This document shows positions 1-10,055 of a stretch of 57,503 nt of DNA, piece after piece. The stretch covers positions 1-57,503 of the forward strand of contig NZ_JACJQJ010000052.1 of assembly GCF_014696615.1 (NCBI RefSeq), given 5' to 3'. The position numbers and the translations under genes were made by a program. The notes below the pieces were generated by a model. It had not been told where the DNA came from and did not search any database. It saw nothing but the letters and a program-made list of their open reading frames with translations. This stretch comes from Nostoc linckia FACHB-104. Its GTDB lineage: Bacteria; Cyanobacteriota; Cyanobacteriia; Cyanobacteriales; Nostocaceae. How positions within the stretch are numbered: position 1 is the first letter of the stretch; the number at the start of each line of letters is the position of its first letter.

Positions 1-136
1 TAACAATTATATGATTCGGGTGCTCAGTTGTTGTTTCATTGACAATACATTAGGTTCTTCTAATTGCTTGTGTCAAGCCTAATTGAGACGCTCTTACCCT
101 GCTTTTATATTAGATCTAATATTTATAAAATTGCTA

Positions 137-3100
137 TTATAGTTCTGGTTTAGGAATTGTAAAATAAAAAATACTCCCTTCACCTAAAACACTTTCTGCC
201 CAAATTGTGCCACCATGTTGTTGCACAATACCACGACAAATAGCTAATCCTAAACCTGTGCCACCTTTTTGACGGGAATCGCTGGCATCAACTTGTTGAA
301 ATCGTCCAAAAATAGTTTCTAACATATCATGAGGTATTCCTCGACCTTGGTCTTGAACTTTAAATAAAATACGATCGCTCAAATCTTCTACACTCAGCAT
401 GACTGTACTATTAGCTGGGGAGAATTTGATGGCATTACCAATTAAGTTCAGCAGGGTTTGCATAATGCGATCGGGGTCTACGGATATCTTTATAGAGGTT
501 AGCGACATCTCTAATGTAACATTATTAGCTGTAGCTAAAGGCTGTAAAGCTTCTACAGATTGGCGTATCAGTGTAGCAGCATCACATCGCTGCTTAACAA
601 GGGAAAATTTGTTGGATTCTAAATGTTCTAAATCTAGAATATCATTCACCAAACGTACTAACCGTTCCGTATCGCTATAAGCAATATCTAACATTTGTTG
701 AGCGGTTTCTGGTTGCGTTTTTAATACTCCAGATGACAGCAATCCTAAAGCACCGCGAATAGATGCTAAAGGTGTTCGTAATTCATGGCTCACAATTGAG
801 ATAAATTCATTTTTCATTTTCTCAATTGCTCGACTTTCAGTAATATCTTCTATTGTACCAACGTACCCTATAATTTCATGAGGAGAAGAGATAATTGGGA
901 CAATAGTGATGCGTAAAAAACGCAATGTTGAATCAGGGCGAATATAACGCACCTCCGTACAAAACTCCGAGTTAGCTGTTACTAAGTCTTGCCACTGCGG
1001 CCAAAATACTGCTAAATCTTCTGGATGAATATACTGTAACCAGCGGTCGCCAAATGATTCTTCTAAACTTAATCCACAAATTGATTGAAAGCGGGTATTT
1101 GTATAGATATTCGTTCCTAAAGTATCGCTTCTAAAAATGCCCACAGGTGCAGAATCGCTGAGAGTCCGAAATAAAGTTTCGCTTTGCCGCATGGCTTCTT
1201 CAGCTAGTTTCAGACTGCTAACATCAATGCTGACACCAATAACTACCCAAGTATCAGTTTCTTCTTGGTGAACAGAAGAATAAGTGGTAGAAATCCAGCG
1301 AACAGAACCATCTTTGTGACGGAATCTATACTCTATAGAGTTAGTTCCTTCAGTAATACTTCGCTGAAACCGAGCATACATAACTTGTTTTCGGTCTTCT
1401 GGAAGTACCCGTGAAATCCACAGCTTTTTATCTGCTAGAATTTCTGCAGGAGAATAACCAAAAATCATTTCGCTAGCAGCAGACTGATATTCATATTCCC
1501 ATTCTTGATTAGCAGAGATACGAAAACTAAATATAGAAGCACTGGCTGTGGAGAGAATATTTTGTAATCGTTTTTCAGAAGCTTGCAGTGCTAGTTCTAA
1601 GCGTTTACGATCGCTAATATCAATACTGACTCCCGTGACAATCCAACAATTATTTGCTTCGTCTCGATGAGAGGAGTAAGTTGCAGAAATCCACCGCAGA
1701 GAACCATCTTTGTGATGAAATCTAAACTCAATTGTAGTAGTGCGTTCCTGCAAAATCTTCTCAAACAGCGGATATAAAACTTTTTCTCTATCTTCTGCAA
1801 ATACCTGTGACATCCAAAGCTGTTTGTTAGATACGATTTCTGCTGGAGTATAGCCAAATAGAGCTTCACTACCTATAGACTGATACTCATATTCCAAGTC
1901 GTAATTTGCAAAGACACGAAAACTAACAATAGAAGCGTTAGCTGTAGTCAGAATATTGTTTAATCTGCTCTCGGAAGCTTGCAGCGCTAGTTCTAAACGT
2001 TTGCGATCGCTAATATTGGTGCCGCTACCAACGAGACGATAAATACGTGAATTTTCATCAAATAAAGGAGTTAAACTAGTAATCCACCAAGTGTCTTGCC
2101 TGGGAATTGGTAAACATTCTTCATAGGTAATAGTTTCTCTAGCAGCGATACAGGCTTGATAATTTTGGCGAACTGATGATGCTAGTTCTGGTGTGAGTAA
2201 ATCGTCTAAGGTTTTACCTTGGATGCCTTGAGCATGAATCCCTGTTAAACGTTCATAAGCAGGGTTGACATCTACAAAGCGAAATTCACCATCTGCCAAA
2301 ACATCTACTACAAAAATACATTGTTCAACACCGTTATAGATACTACTTAAAAATTCTTCCTTTTTCTGTAAGCTTTGTTCTGCTAAGAAACGTTCTGTAA
2401 TATCTTGGGCGGTTCCATAAAGCCGAATCACTTGCCCATCAGTATTGAACTCGGCTTGTCCAGTACCCTCAATGTAGCGGATAGAGCCGTCAGGACGGGG
2501 ATTGCGTTTTAGTATGAGCTTATATGATTCACCAGTTGTAATTGCTATTTCAACGGCTTTGTGCAACCTTGCTGCATCTTGTGGCTGATAAATTTGCAGG
2601 TTTTCATCATAAGTAGGCTCAGATTTTGCTGGATCTCGGTTTAAGATATGGAACAGCTCTTCTGTCCAAGTAATTTTTTGCGTAGCTAAATCATATTCCC
2701 AGTTGCCAATTTGGGCTACTCGTTGAGCTTCTGTCAGTAGATCTGTGCTTTTGCGTAGTCTTTCTTCGGTTAATTTCTGTTCGGTAATATCCAGTCGAAT
2801 ACCATCCCAACAAATCCGCTCATCATTTAAACGCCGAGGGGTGGAGCAGAGGCGTATCCAACGAATATCTTTCTGTGGGGTATATTCTCGCACCTGAACA
2901 TCAAAGACTGACATTGTTTGGGCAGATTCCTCTTGCTTCTGACTGACGTAAAGCCTATCTTCTGGTAGCAAGTTGTTATAGAGTAAGCTGGAATCTGCTA
3001 AAACCGCTGCTGGATGGAATCCATTTGTAGCTTCCACACCAGCACTAATATAGTAGAAGCGATAACTGCCGTCCCTTTCGCGGATCACTTGGTAAATATA

Positions 3101-4357
3101 ACTATTGGGAATGTTATCTCCAATTGCCCTTAAAAAAGCTTCGCGTTCTTGTAAAGCTTGTTCGGCGCGTTTGCGATTGCTCACATCGCGGTGAATACCT
3201 GCCATCCGTAAAGCTTGACCATTTTTATCTCGGCTGACAACTTTGCCATAGTTGGCAATCCATTTCCATCCTCCCGATTTAGTTCGCATTCGATATTCAA
3301 AGGTGTAGGGGATGGAACTATCCATCAGGTGAGATTGTAATACATCCATTACCCAAGGACGGTCTTCTGGATGCAGCAATTGCTCCCAAGTACTGACATC
3401 ATTTGGTGGTTCATCGGCAGCATAGCCAAGCATTTCACACCAACGAGGGCTGAGATAAAGATACCCTGTAATAATGTTCCAATCCCAAACCCCATCTCCA
3501 GAGGCTTCCAAAGCCAGCTGCAAGCGTTCTTCACTGGTGCGTAAGGCTTCTTCGGTTTGTTTGCGCTGGGAGATGTCTGTTTTGACGCTCATTACTTGCC
3601 ATGATTTATTACTTTCATCCCACTCGGAACTAAAAGTATCGCAAATCCAGCAAATTGATCCCTCTTTGTGACTGAAGGGATACTCAATAGTAACAATTTC
3701 CTCACTCGTAATTGCATCCTGTATATGATGCAAAATCACATCCTTGTCTTCTGGTAATAGCCTAGAAGCCCAAAGGTGAGGATCTGCTAAAAATTCATCA
3801 GGCGAATATCCTAAAATGCTTTGACAGCTAGGAGAAATATATTCATAGCGGAATTCTTGAGAGGATAGCAGCCTAATTCTACTAATAATTGTTCTCATGC
3901 TGCAAAGAATGGCATCAAGCTGAGTTTGACAATTTGGTTGAGTTGGTGCAACTTGCTCTCGATGCTCAATTTCCTGGAGCAATGCTGCTTGCATATTCGC
4001 AAGTGCGATCGCACCTAATAATTGCCCTTGTTCATCTAAAACTGGTAGGTAGGAAATTTGCTGCTGTTTCAGCAGTCGCAATATATGAAATACATCGCCT
4101 AACTCAGATTCCTTAATAGTAATGACGTTTGCAGTCATCACATCTGATAAAGTCGCCCCACTCAAGTTCACACCGGATGCGATCGCCTTGACTAAATCTC
4201 TTTGAGTAAAAATTCCCAGCAGATGGTGTTGCTCTACAACCAAGACATAGCTGCTGTTTTCTTGGTTCATTACTTGAACTGCAAACTCAACTGATGTATT
4301 CGGCGCTAGCGTGAGCGAACAAGTTTGCAGGAATTGAGTTTGGGAGAGTGGCTGCAT
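137..4357 (-). CDS. CBS / multi-PAS sensor histidine kinase
   Basis: A 1406-residue sensor kinase expected to autophosphorylate on His and pass phosphate to an unlinked response regulator. Two CBS motifs occupy about residues 15-130. They are followed by about eight PAS/PAC modules (about 160-1165), several ending in the typical DI(S/T)xRK linker. The kinase core starts near 1181: H-box SHELRTPLAS with His about 1191, N-box NLIGNA about 1304, G1 DQGRG about 1336 and G2 GGTGLG about 1365. There is no receiver domain, no predicted membrane segment and no adjacent regulator gene, so it looks like a cytoplasmic orphan kinase. The sixth and seventh PAS modules are very alike and share the linker RKRLELALQAS, which indicates tandem duplication. 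CBS pairs often bind adenylates, so energy sensing is possible but inferred. The class is certain; the signal is unknown. Confidence 0.95.
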   Translation of the reverse strand: MQPLSQTQFLQTCSLTLAPNTSVEFAVQVMNQENSSYVLVVEQHHLLGIFTQRDLVKAIASGVNLSGATLSDVMTANVITIKESELGDVFHILRLLKQQQISYLPVLDEQGQLLGAIALANMQAALLQEIEHREQVAPTQPNCQTQLDAILCSMRTIISRIRLLSSQEFRYEYISPSCQSILGYSPDEFLADPHLWASRLLPEDKDVILHHIQDAITSEEIVTIEYPFSHKEGSICWICDTFSSEWDESNKSWQVMSVKTDISQRKQTEEALRTSEERLQLALEASGDGVWDWNIITGYLYLSPRWCEMLGYAADEPPNDVSTWEQLLHPEDRPWVMDVLQSHLMDSSIPYTFEYRMRTKSGGWKWIANYGKVVSRDKNGQALRMAGIHRDVSNRKRAEQALQEREAFLRAIGDNIPNSYIYQVIRERDGSYRFYYISAGVEATNGFHPAAVLADSSLLYNNLLPEDRLYVSQKQEESAQTMSVFDVQVREYTPQKDIRWIRLCSTPRRLNDERICWDGIRLDITEQKLTEERLRKSTDLLTEAQRVAQIGNWEYDLATQKITWTEELFHILNRDPAKSEPTYDENLQIYQPQDAARLHKAVEIAITTGESYKLILKRNPRPDGSIRYIEGTGQAEFNTDGQVIRLYGTAQDITERFLAEQSLQKKEEFLSSIYNGVEQCIFVVDVLADGEFRFVDVNPAYERLTGIHAQGIQGKTLDDLLTPELASSVRQNYQACIAARETITYEECLPIPRQDTWWITSLTPLFDENSRIYRLVGSGTNISDRKRLELALQASESRLNNILTTANASIVSFRVFANYDLEYEYQSIGSEALFGYTPAEIVSNKQLWMSQVFAEDREKVLYPLFEKILQERTTTIEFRFHHKDGSLRWISATYSSHRDEANNCWIVTGVSIDISDRKRLELALQASEKRLQNILSTASASIFSFRISANQEWEYEYQSAASEMIFGYSPAEILADKKLWISRVLPEDRKQVMYARFQRSITEGTNSIEYRFRHKDGSVRWISTTYSSVHQEETDTWVVIGVSIDVSSLKLAEEAMRQSETLFRTLSDSAPVGIFRSDTLGTNIYTNTRFQSICGLSLEESFGDRWLQYIHPEDLAVFWPQWQDLVTANSEFCTEVRYIRPDSTLRFLRITIVPIISSPHEIIGYVGTIEDITESRAIEKMKNEFISIVSHELRTPLASIRGALGLLSSGVLKTQPETAQQMLDIAYSDTERLVRLVNDILDLEHLESNKFSLVKQRCDAATLIRQSVEALQPLATANNVTLEMSLTSIKISVDPDRIMQTLLNLIGNAIKFSPANSTVMLSVEDLSDRILFKVQDQGRGIPHDMLETIFGRFQQVDASDSRQKGGTGLGLAICRGIVQQHGGTIWAESVLGEGSIFYFTIPKPEL

Positions 4358-5241
4358 AAACTTGAGATGACAATTTATCTTACCTATGTCTTATTACACA
4401 TAACTGCGATCGCTCAACAGCTAGAGACTAGGCTAGATATTTTTCCACTTTACTCGCAATTTCTGGTTTTTGCCTTGCTTAATAGGTTCTCATAGGTAAC
4501 GCTACACCCCTGATCAATCCACAAGTGAATCCTATGGCTCAGTTGGTGAATCGCTCAAATCACCCGTAAACAAATTTTCTGCGGCTTTTGCTCAAGTAGT
4601 TTGAACTATAAGTATATCCTATAGCTTCTATAAGCTTTTTCTTGTGGTTAACATTTCGCAATATAAACCTTTGCGATAAGGCACAAATTATTGATATTTG
4701 TAAGCGCTGTATCTTATGTAACAAAAAAATATTTATCTTTTTAAAAGTATAAGAAAATACAATGTATTTATTTTGGTATATTCTCTGAGGGAAAATACTA
4801 AAGTAATAAAACTCTTGATTAATGAAGCTTCTGACCGCTAAAATTGAAAATTTATATATAGTTAATTAGCGTTTAATACATATTGAATACCGTATTAAAA
4901 CTGAAGCAAAATAGCTAAAAATGATGCGTGGTAAGTAGAGCCTTAGCAGTCAAAAACCTTTGATAACGTATATACATCATACTGAATACTCGTGTAGCAA
5001 AATTTTGTTAGGAATTCCTCTATCCCCAGCATTAGATATAAATATACCAATTTATATATAAAAATATTAAATATAAATACGGTGCCGAAAAGGGTATTTC
5101 CCGTAGTAGATGCATAAAAAGAATTGACCGATTAAATTAATATCAAGTTTAATCAAAAGTTATCAAATCTTTTCAGTAAAAGTGCTAGGCGCAATCTTGG
5201 AACTGCCTAAAACTTTTTAACAATCAGCACAACAACAAACT
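4358..5241. other. 884-nt AT-rich intergenic region
   Basis: This is the space between two divergently transcribed genes and presumably holds both promoters. I find no coding ORF with a plausible ribosome binding site and no tRNA. One HIP1 site lies near 4408. The only clear structure is the leader hairpin at 5178-5218, annotated separately. Confidence 0.6.
5178..5218 (+). promoter_or_regulatory. leader hairpin with T-run, possible attenuator
   Basis: The arms at 5178-5190 and 5205-5217 pair at 11 of 13 positions: AAAAGT and TAGGC pair with GCCTA and ACTTTT around a 2x2 internal loop. The apical loop is 14 nt. The right arm ends in five T, 23 nt before the ATG of the glycosyltransferase. The form is that of an intrinsic terminator inside a 5' leader, so it may act as an attenuator, or simply end a short upstream transcript. 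No known riboswitch class was recognised. Confidence 0.45.
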
Positions 5242-6579
5242 ATGAACGCTACCACGGAACAACGCATCGCTTTGATTTCAGTCCACGGAGACCCGGCGAT
5301 TGAAATAGGTAAGGAAGAAGCCGGCGGTCAGAATGTTTACGTCCGCAACGTAGGTGAAGCACTAGCGCGGCTAGGATGGCAGGTTGATATGTTTACCCGC
5401 CAAGTGAGTGCGGAGCAAGAAACAATTGTGCAGCACAGTCCCAACTGCCGCACAATTCGCTTTCAAGCCGGGCCTTTAGAGTTTGTGCCTAGAGATAATC
5501 TTTTTGTTTATTTACCAGAATTTATTGAAAAGTTCCGCCAATTCCAGCAAGAAAACGGTATTACCTATCACTTAGTTCATACCAACTACTGGCTTTCTAG
5601 CTGGGTGGGGATGCAATTAAAGAAAATCCAAGGAAGCAAACAGGTTCATACATACCACTCTTTAGGAGCTGTCAAGTACAACACTATAGACAATATTCCA
5701 GCAATTGCTAGTAAACGATTAGCAGTAGAAAAAGAAGTACTAGAGACAGCAGAAACAATTGTGGCGACGAGTCCCCAAGAAAAGCAACATATGCGATTGC
5801 TCGTTTCCACTAAAGGTAATATTGATATCATTCCCTGCGGTACAGATATTCAGCAATTTGGCTCTATAGATAGAGAAGCAGCGCGAGCGAAGTTAGGAAT
5901 TGCACCAGATGCAAAAGTAGTATTGTACGTTGGACGGTTTGACCCTCGTAAAGGTATAGAAACCGTAGTTCGTGCCGTTGGAGCCTCAAAATTACGTAGT
6001 TCGGAAAATCTGCAATTGATTATTGGTGGTGGTAGCACCCCAGGTAACAGCGACGGTATCGAACGCGATCGCATTGAAGGCATTATTAATGAACTGGGTA
6101 TGAACGACATGACCACCCTACCCGGTCGCCTCTGTCAAACTGTCCTACCTACTTACTACGCTGCGGCTGATGTTTGCGTTGTTCCCAGTCACTACGAACC
6201 CTTTGGACTCGTAGCGATTGAAGCTATGGCTAGCGGTACACCAGTCATAGCCAGCGATGTCGGTGGTCTGCAATTTACTGTAGTTTCCGAAAAAACTGGA
6301 ATATTAGCACCACCCCGAGACGTACCAGCTTTTACAGATGCAATTGACCGCATTCTGATGAATCCAGAATGGCGAAATCAATTAGGGAAAGCTGCTAGGG
6401 AACGTGTCATCAGCAAGTTTAGTTGGGATGGTGTGGCATCTCAACTGAGTGAACTGTACACCCAACTGTTAGAACAGCCTGTAGTTCCAGATTTAGTACC
6501 AGCTTTGGTGTCTAGTTTGGAAAAATCTGTCGCACAACCTGCGGTGCAAGTTAGTAAAGAACCAGCTTTGCAAAGATAA
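5242..6579 (+). CDS. GT4 glycosyltransferase (sucrose-phosphate-synthase-like N-terminus)
   Basis: A retaining GT-B glycosyltransferase of 445 residues. The N-terminal half has the glycine-rich acceptor-side segment GGQNVYVRNVGEALARLGW. The C-terminal Rossmann half has VLYVGRFDPRKGIE and the nucleotide-sugar motif EPFGLVAIE (E-x7-E). The start IALISVHGDPA followed by GGQNVYV resembles sucrose-phosphate synthases and related sucrose/trehalose-type transferases. Cyanobacteria also keep close paralogues of unknown acceptor, so sucrose synthesis is not claimed. No signal peptide or membrane segment is seen, so it is probably cytosolic. The last 35 or so residues are a low-complexity Val/Pro-rich tail. 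It appears monocistronic: a structured leader precedes it, and a heptamer-repeat stretch separates it from rqcH. Confidence 0.9.
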   Translation: MNATTEQRIALISVHGDPAIEIGKEEAGGQNVYVRNVGEALARLGWQVDMFTRQVSAEQETIVQHSPNCRTIRFQAGPLEFVPRDNLFVYLPEFIEKFRQFQQENGITYHLVHTNYWLSSWVGMQLKKIQGSKQVHTYHSLGAVKYNTIDNIPAIASKRLAVEKEVLETAETIVATSPQEKQHMRLLVSTKGNIDIIPCGTDIQQFGSIDREAARAKLGIAPDAKVVLYVGRFDPRKGIETVVRAVGASKLRSSENLQLIIGGGSTPGNSDGIERDRIEGIINELGMNDMTTLPGRLCQTVLPTYYAAADVCVVPSHYEPFGLVAIEAMASGTPVIASDVGGLQFTVVSEKTGILAPPRDVPAFTDAIDRILMNPEWRNQLGKAARERVISKFSWDGVASQLSELYTQLLEQPVVPDLVPALVSSLEKSVAQPAVQVSKEPALQR

Positions 6580-6735
6580 GCAGCAAGGGTCAAAGGTCAA
6601 GGGTCAAGGGTCAAAGGTCAAGGGTTGCATAGACTCGATTAATCGCGTCTCTACAAAAGTCAAGGGAAATTGGTTTTTAGATATTCTTGAGAAATCTTGG
6701 ACTTTGGACTTTGGACTTTTGACTCTTGACCTTGG
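6580..6735. repeat. heptamer repeat tract (GGGTCAA / GGACTTT class)
   Basis: After the glycosyltransferase stop come degenerate 7-nt units of AAGGGTCA type (6586-6625). A small palindrome centred on CGATTAATCG (6631-6650) follows, then the roughly complementary class GGACTTT/TTGACC (6699-6735). The two blocks could pair as a long imperfect stem. This type of short tandem repeat is typical of filamentous cyanobacteria. Confidence 0.7.
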
Positions 6736-6791
6736 CATTTAAGACTATACTTAGCATCGATAGTATGAACGCCAATGGCTAACTAATTGTT

Positions 6792-8528
6792 GTGCAACCC
6801 GTTGATTTTACTACCCTCACCGCTGCTTGTAGCGAACTTCGCACTTACTGGTTACCATCCAGAACAGAGCAGGTTTTCCAGCGCGATCGCTATACTATTT
6901 CTATCGCCTTACGTACCCTCAAACAGCGGGGTTGGCTAGAGATTTCTTGGCATCCCCAAGCTGCACGCATCTGTATTGGTAATCCGCCGCCACGGGTACC
7001 AGATACTTTTACTTTTAGCCAACAACTTATACACCAATTGGGTGGTTTGGCATTAGTAGGTATTGAAGCGATCGCACCTTGGGAACGTGTTATTGATTTA
7101 CAATTCGCTCGTCGTCCGCAAGAAAGCGCACTATATCACGTTTACGTGGAAGTTATGGGGAAATACAGCAATGTTATCCTCACAGATGCTAATAATCTAA
7201 TTATCACCGCCGCCCATCAAGTTAGTCAGCAACAATCTAGCGTCCGTCCTATCCAAACTGGACAAACTTATGAAACTCCGCCGAAACTTACTGGCCCGGT
7301 TCCTAGTTTGAGCGAATCTGCACAACGTTGGCAAGAACGAGTGAGTTTAGTCCCAGGAGCTATTAAGCGTCAGTTGCTCAAAAGTTATAGTGGTTTAAGT
7401 GCATCGCTGGTAGAATCAATGGTGCGATCAGCAAATTTAGCACCAGAAGCAACCACTGATAGTCTCACTTCAGAAGATTGGCAAGGATTGTTTCAGCAAT
7501 GGCAAGTATGGCTAGAAGCATTACAAGCAGAGAAGTTTCACCCTGCTTGGACAGATGAAGGATACACCGTCATGGGTTGGGGTGGAGTGACACCAGCAAA
7601 GGATACACAAGAACTACTCAACCGCTACTATACCGACCAACTTAACGAACAAGTATTTGCTCAACTCCGCCATCAGTTGAGCCAAAAACTAAATAATATC
7701 TTGGCTAAGTTAAGGCTAAAAGCCAACACCTTTGCAGAACGCTTGCAACAATCAGATCGAGCCGATGAATATCGCCACAAAGCTGATTTGTTAATGGCTA
7801 ACTTGCACAATTGGGAAGCAGGGATGAAAGAAATTACCCTTCCTGATTTTGAAACTAACTTACCAGTAGCGATCGCTCTGCAACCAGATAAAAATGCTGT
7901 GCAAAATGCTCAAAGCCTTTACAAACAGCACCAAAAGCTGAAACGCGCACGTGCTGCTGTCGAACCACTACTTGCAGAAGTGAACACAGAAATAGAATAC
8001 TTAGAGCAAGTAGAAGCTGCGATCGCTCAGATAGAAAAATATCAAACACCTGAAGATTTACAAGCGCTCGAAGAAATCCGCGATGAGCTAATTGGACAAC
8101 GGTATCTAGAAGACCCAGAATACCGCAACCGTAGTACGAACGAAGATAGTACCAGCAACTTTCATCGTTATCGTACTCCCAGCGGCTTTGAAGTCTTAAT
8201 TGGTCGCAACAATCGCCAGAACGACCAATTAACTTTTCGGGTAGCTGGAGATTATGACTTGTGGTTCCACGCACAAGAAATTCCTGGTAGTCATGTTTTA
8301 CTGCGGTTAGAACCAGGCGCAGTTCCCGAAGAAGCCGATTTGCAATTTACTGCTAACCTCGCTTCTTACTATAGCCGCGCTCGCCAAAGTGACCAAGTGC
8401 CAGTAGTTTACACTCAGCCAAAGTACGTCTACAAACCTAAAGGTGCGAAACCAGGAATTGCTATTTACAAGCAAGAGCGTATCTTGTGGGGACAACCACA
8501 ATTAATCGTCAAAGGTCAAACTTCGTAA
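6792..8528 (+). CDS. rqcH: RqcH / NFACT-family ribosome quality control protein
   Basis: A 578-residue protein of the NFACT (Rqc2/FbpA-like) family. In bacteria, RqcH binds obstructed 50S subunits carrying nascent chains and directs C-terminal Ala tailing. The N-terminal NFACT-N domain is visible with the DLQFARRP and VYVEVMGKYSNVIL segments. A coiled-coil middle (about 290-430) is rich in Gln, Glu and Leu. The C-terminal NFACT-R/DUF814 domain includes EVLIGRNNRQND and DLWFHAQEIPGSHVLLR. The start is a GTG that gives MQPVDFTTL, the normal N-terminus of this family; no upstream ATG fits. Such genes are sometimes annotated as fibronectin-binding proteins, but nothing here suggests surface export. 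Confidence 0.9.
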   Translation: MQPVDFTTLTAACSELRTYWLPSRTEQVFQRDRYTISIALRTLKQRGWLEISWHPQAARICIGNPPPRVPDTFTFSQQLIHQLGGLALVGIEAIAPWERVIDLQFARRPQESALYHVYVEVMGKYSNVILTDANNLIITAAHQVSQQQSSVRPIQTGQTYETPPKLTGPVPSLSESAQRWQERVSLVPGAIKRQLLKSYSGLSASLVESMVRSANLAPEATTDSLTSEDWQGLFQQWQVWLEALQAEKFHPAWTDEGYTVMGWGGVTPAKDTQELLNRYYTDQLNEQVFAQLRHQLSQKLNNILAKLRLKANTFAERLQQSDRADEYRHKADLLMANLHNWEAGMKEITLPDFETNLPVAIALQPDKNAVQNAQSLYKQHQKLKRARAAVEPLLAEVNTEIEYLEQVEAAIAQIEKYQTPEDLQALEEIRDELIGQRYLEDPEYRNRSTNEDSTSNFHRYRTPSGFEVLIGRNNRQNDQLTFRVAGDYDLWFHAQEIPGSHVLLRLEPGAVPEEADLQFTANLASYYSRARQSDQVPVVYTQPKYVYKPKGAKPGIAIYKQERILWGQPQLIVKGQTS

Positions 8529-8654
8529 CTTTTAACTATTGAGTCATCGGTCTTTCGATAGACATATTGAATTATTCTCAAAGATAGAGGTCATCAAACC
8601 TTAACACTATCTTTTTTTGGTAAATTTTTCTGAAAAAACTGTGTTGACTGCTAC

Positions 8655-8776
8655 AATATTGTTAAGAAAAGTTGCCCGTTGCATTTTGGGAACGCGCAAC
8701 AGGGTTTTAACTCTAATGAGAAGACAACGCGGAAAATATTTTTTAGACCAGCTGTGGGAGGCTGGTCATTTTTTTT
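8655..8776 (+). ncRNA. candidate small RNA or structured 3' UTR
   Basis: Two plus-strand hairpins lie close together. The first (8675-8704) pairs CCC-GTTGC with GCAAC-A-GGG, giving eight pairs with one bulged A, a 13-nt loop and then TTTT. The second (8746-8767) is a perfect 7-bp GACCAGC/GCTGGTC stem followed by eight T, a convincing intrinsic terminator. They begin about 150 nt after the rqcH stop, farther than a normal terminator, so a separate short transcript is plausible. The 5' end is a guess: no convincing -35/-10 pair at the right spacing was found. Confidence 0.35.
8746..8776 (+). terminator. intrinsic terminator
   Basis: Perfect 7-bp stem GACCAGC/GCTGGTC, 8-nt loop, then a run of eight T from 8769. 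It would end plus-strand transcripts coming from rqcH or from the candidate small RNA. Confidence 0.8.
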
Positions 8777-9350
8777 AAGTAGATAAAGTATTTAATTGGT
8801 AATTTTACTAGCATTATTCTAAGTATGTCAGCAAAGGTCTTTCTATGCTGTTATTTCGCTCAGAAATAATTCAAATTATTGATTAAGTATAATTTTACGC
8901 CTATCTTTAAAAAGAATGCGACAGATGAATAGCCGCACAACAATGTTGCGCCTTGAGAAATAATTGATTTGTCGGAGAGACTATTTGAATGAGTATTATA
9001 TAGGACAAATTTTTCAGTAATTGTCCCCTTTTCTACTTAGTAGCACTGTAAAATTCAGTAGAGATGTTTTGGCTAGCCTTACTCCTAGAGGTCAAGCTTA
9101 ATTGAATTTACGGTCAAATATTTGAGGTACTCAAAATATTGATACCATCATCCAACAAAATAGCAATATAAATACTGAAAAAATACTGAAGACCAACCTT
9201 CTAAAACCCTTTATTTTAAAGTGCTTCATCCCATCTTTAGGCTCACTAACTGAAATATAATTTTAGGTAAAAATTGTGTTACTGTAACTACACAGATTCC
9301 TACTTGATATGCCACGCTAGTCTTATGCAAGCAACTACGGGAATTAATCA

Positions 9351-10055
9351 ATGTATACTCTACAAAAGCTATCATTAGCCTTGGTTGGAACAGCGGCAAT
9401 GTTGATGAGTGCTAATCCAGCTAGCGCTGTTAATCTAGTTCAAGGCGGTGCGACTTCAGTTCCAGGAGAAGGTCAAAAGACTAATATTCAGGGCGCTATA
9501 ACTATCGACTTTAATGATGGTAAAGTGCCTACTTCTGGACTTGTTACTTTCTCCGGAGTGACTCCTGGTGTTGCGAACGGGACTAAGATTACGGGGAGTA
9601 GTATTGTCAACGGGAGTTTAAATAGTGTATATGCTACTCCTTTAAACGACACGAGCAATTATCTAGCAGTTTCAGTAGGCAACGATGTAACTATTAATTT
9701 TGCTCAAGCTCTTGACTACTTTGGCTTTTACTGGGGGTCAATAGATAAATATAACTATGTGGATATCTATAGTAAAGGTGTTAAGATACAGACATTTAAT
9801 GGTAGTAATGTTCCTGGTACTAAAGCTAGTGGCAGTCAGGTGAATGCTGTAGACAATATTTACGTTAATTTGTTAGCTGGTACTGGAGAGACCTTTGACA
9901 AAATTGTTTTGAGAACAACTTCTCCTGCACTTGAAACTGATAACTATAGCTACAGAGTAGCTACCGTTCCTGAACCTAGTTCAATGTTAGGCTTGCTAGC
10001 TTTCGGTGCTTTAAGTGCTGGATCTTTAGTTAAACGCAAATCCAAGATAGCTTAA
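9351..10055 (+). CDS. PEP-CTERM sorting-domain exported protein
   Basis: A 234-residue exported protein of unknown function. Residues 1-26 form a signal peptide ending ANPASA. The C-terminus (from about 206) is a complete PEP-CTERM signal: VPEPSSMLGLLAFG, a hydrophobic segment, then the basic tail KRKSK. Such proteins are thought to be recognised by an exosortase and released or anchored at the outer envelope; no exosortase gene is in this window. The mature region is rich in Gly, Asn, Thr and Ser and looks like a beta-sandwich, with ITIDFNDG near its start and a YFGFYWGSID-type segment common in cyanobacterial PEP-CTERM proteins. It is monocistronic, followed by a terminator at 10208-10233. 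Confidence 0.9.
   Translation: MYTLQKLSLALVGTAAMLMSANPASAVNLVQGGATSVPGEGQKTNIQGAITIDFNDGKVPTSGLVTFSGVTPGVANGTKITGSSIVNGSLNSVYATPLNDTSNYLAVSVGNDVTINFAQALDYFGFYWGSIDKYNYVDIYSKGVKIQTFNGSNVPGTKASGSQVNAVDNIYVNLLAGTGETFDKIVLRTTSPALETDNYSYRVATVPEPSSMLGLLAFGALSAGSLVKRKSKIA

Larger units (their letters stand above)
8529..9350. other. 822-nt intergenic region with two hairpins
   Basis: No coding ORF is supported. The first 250 nt hold two strong hairpins that may be a 3' UTR or a small RNA. The rest (8780-9350) is AT-rich and presumably contains the promoter of the PEP-CTERM gene. I recognise no RNA family here. Confidence 0.55.

Noticed and set aside
8641-8654. NtcA-like site GTG-N8-TAC
   Set aside because: The first half is GTG rather than GTA, and there is no -10 box about 22 nt downstream; probably chance.
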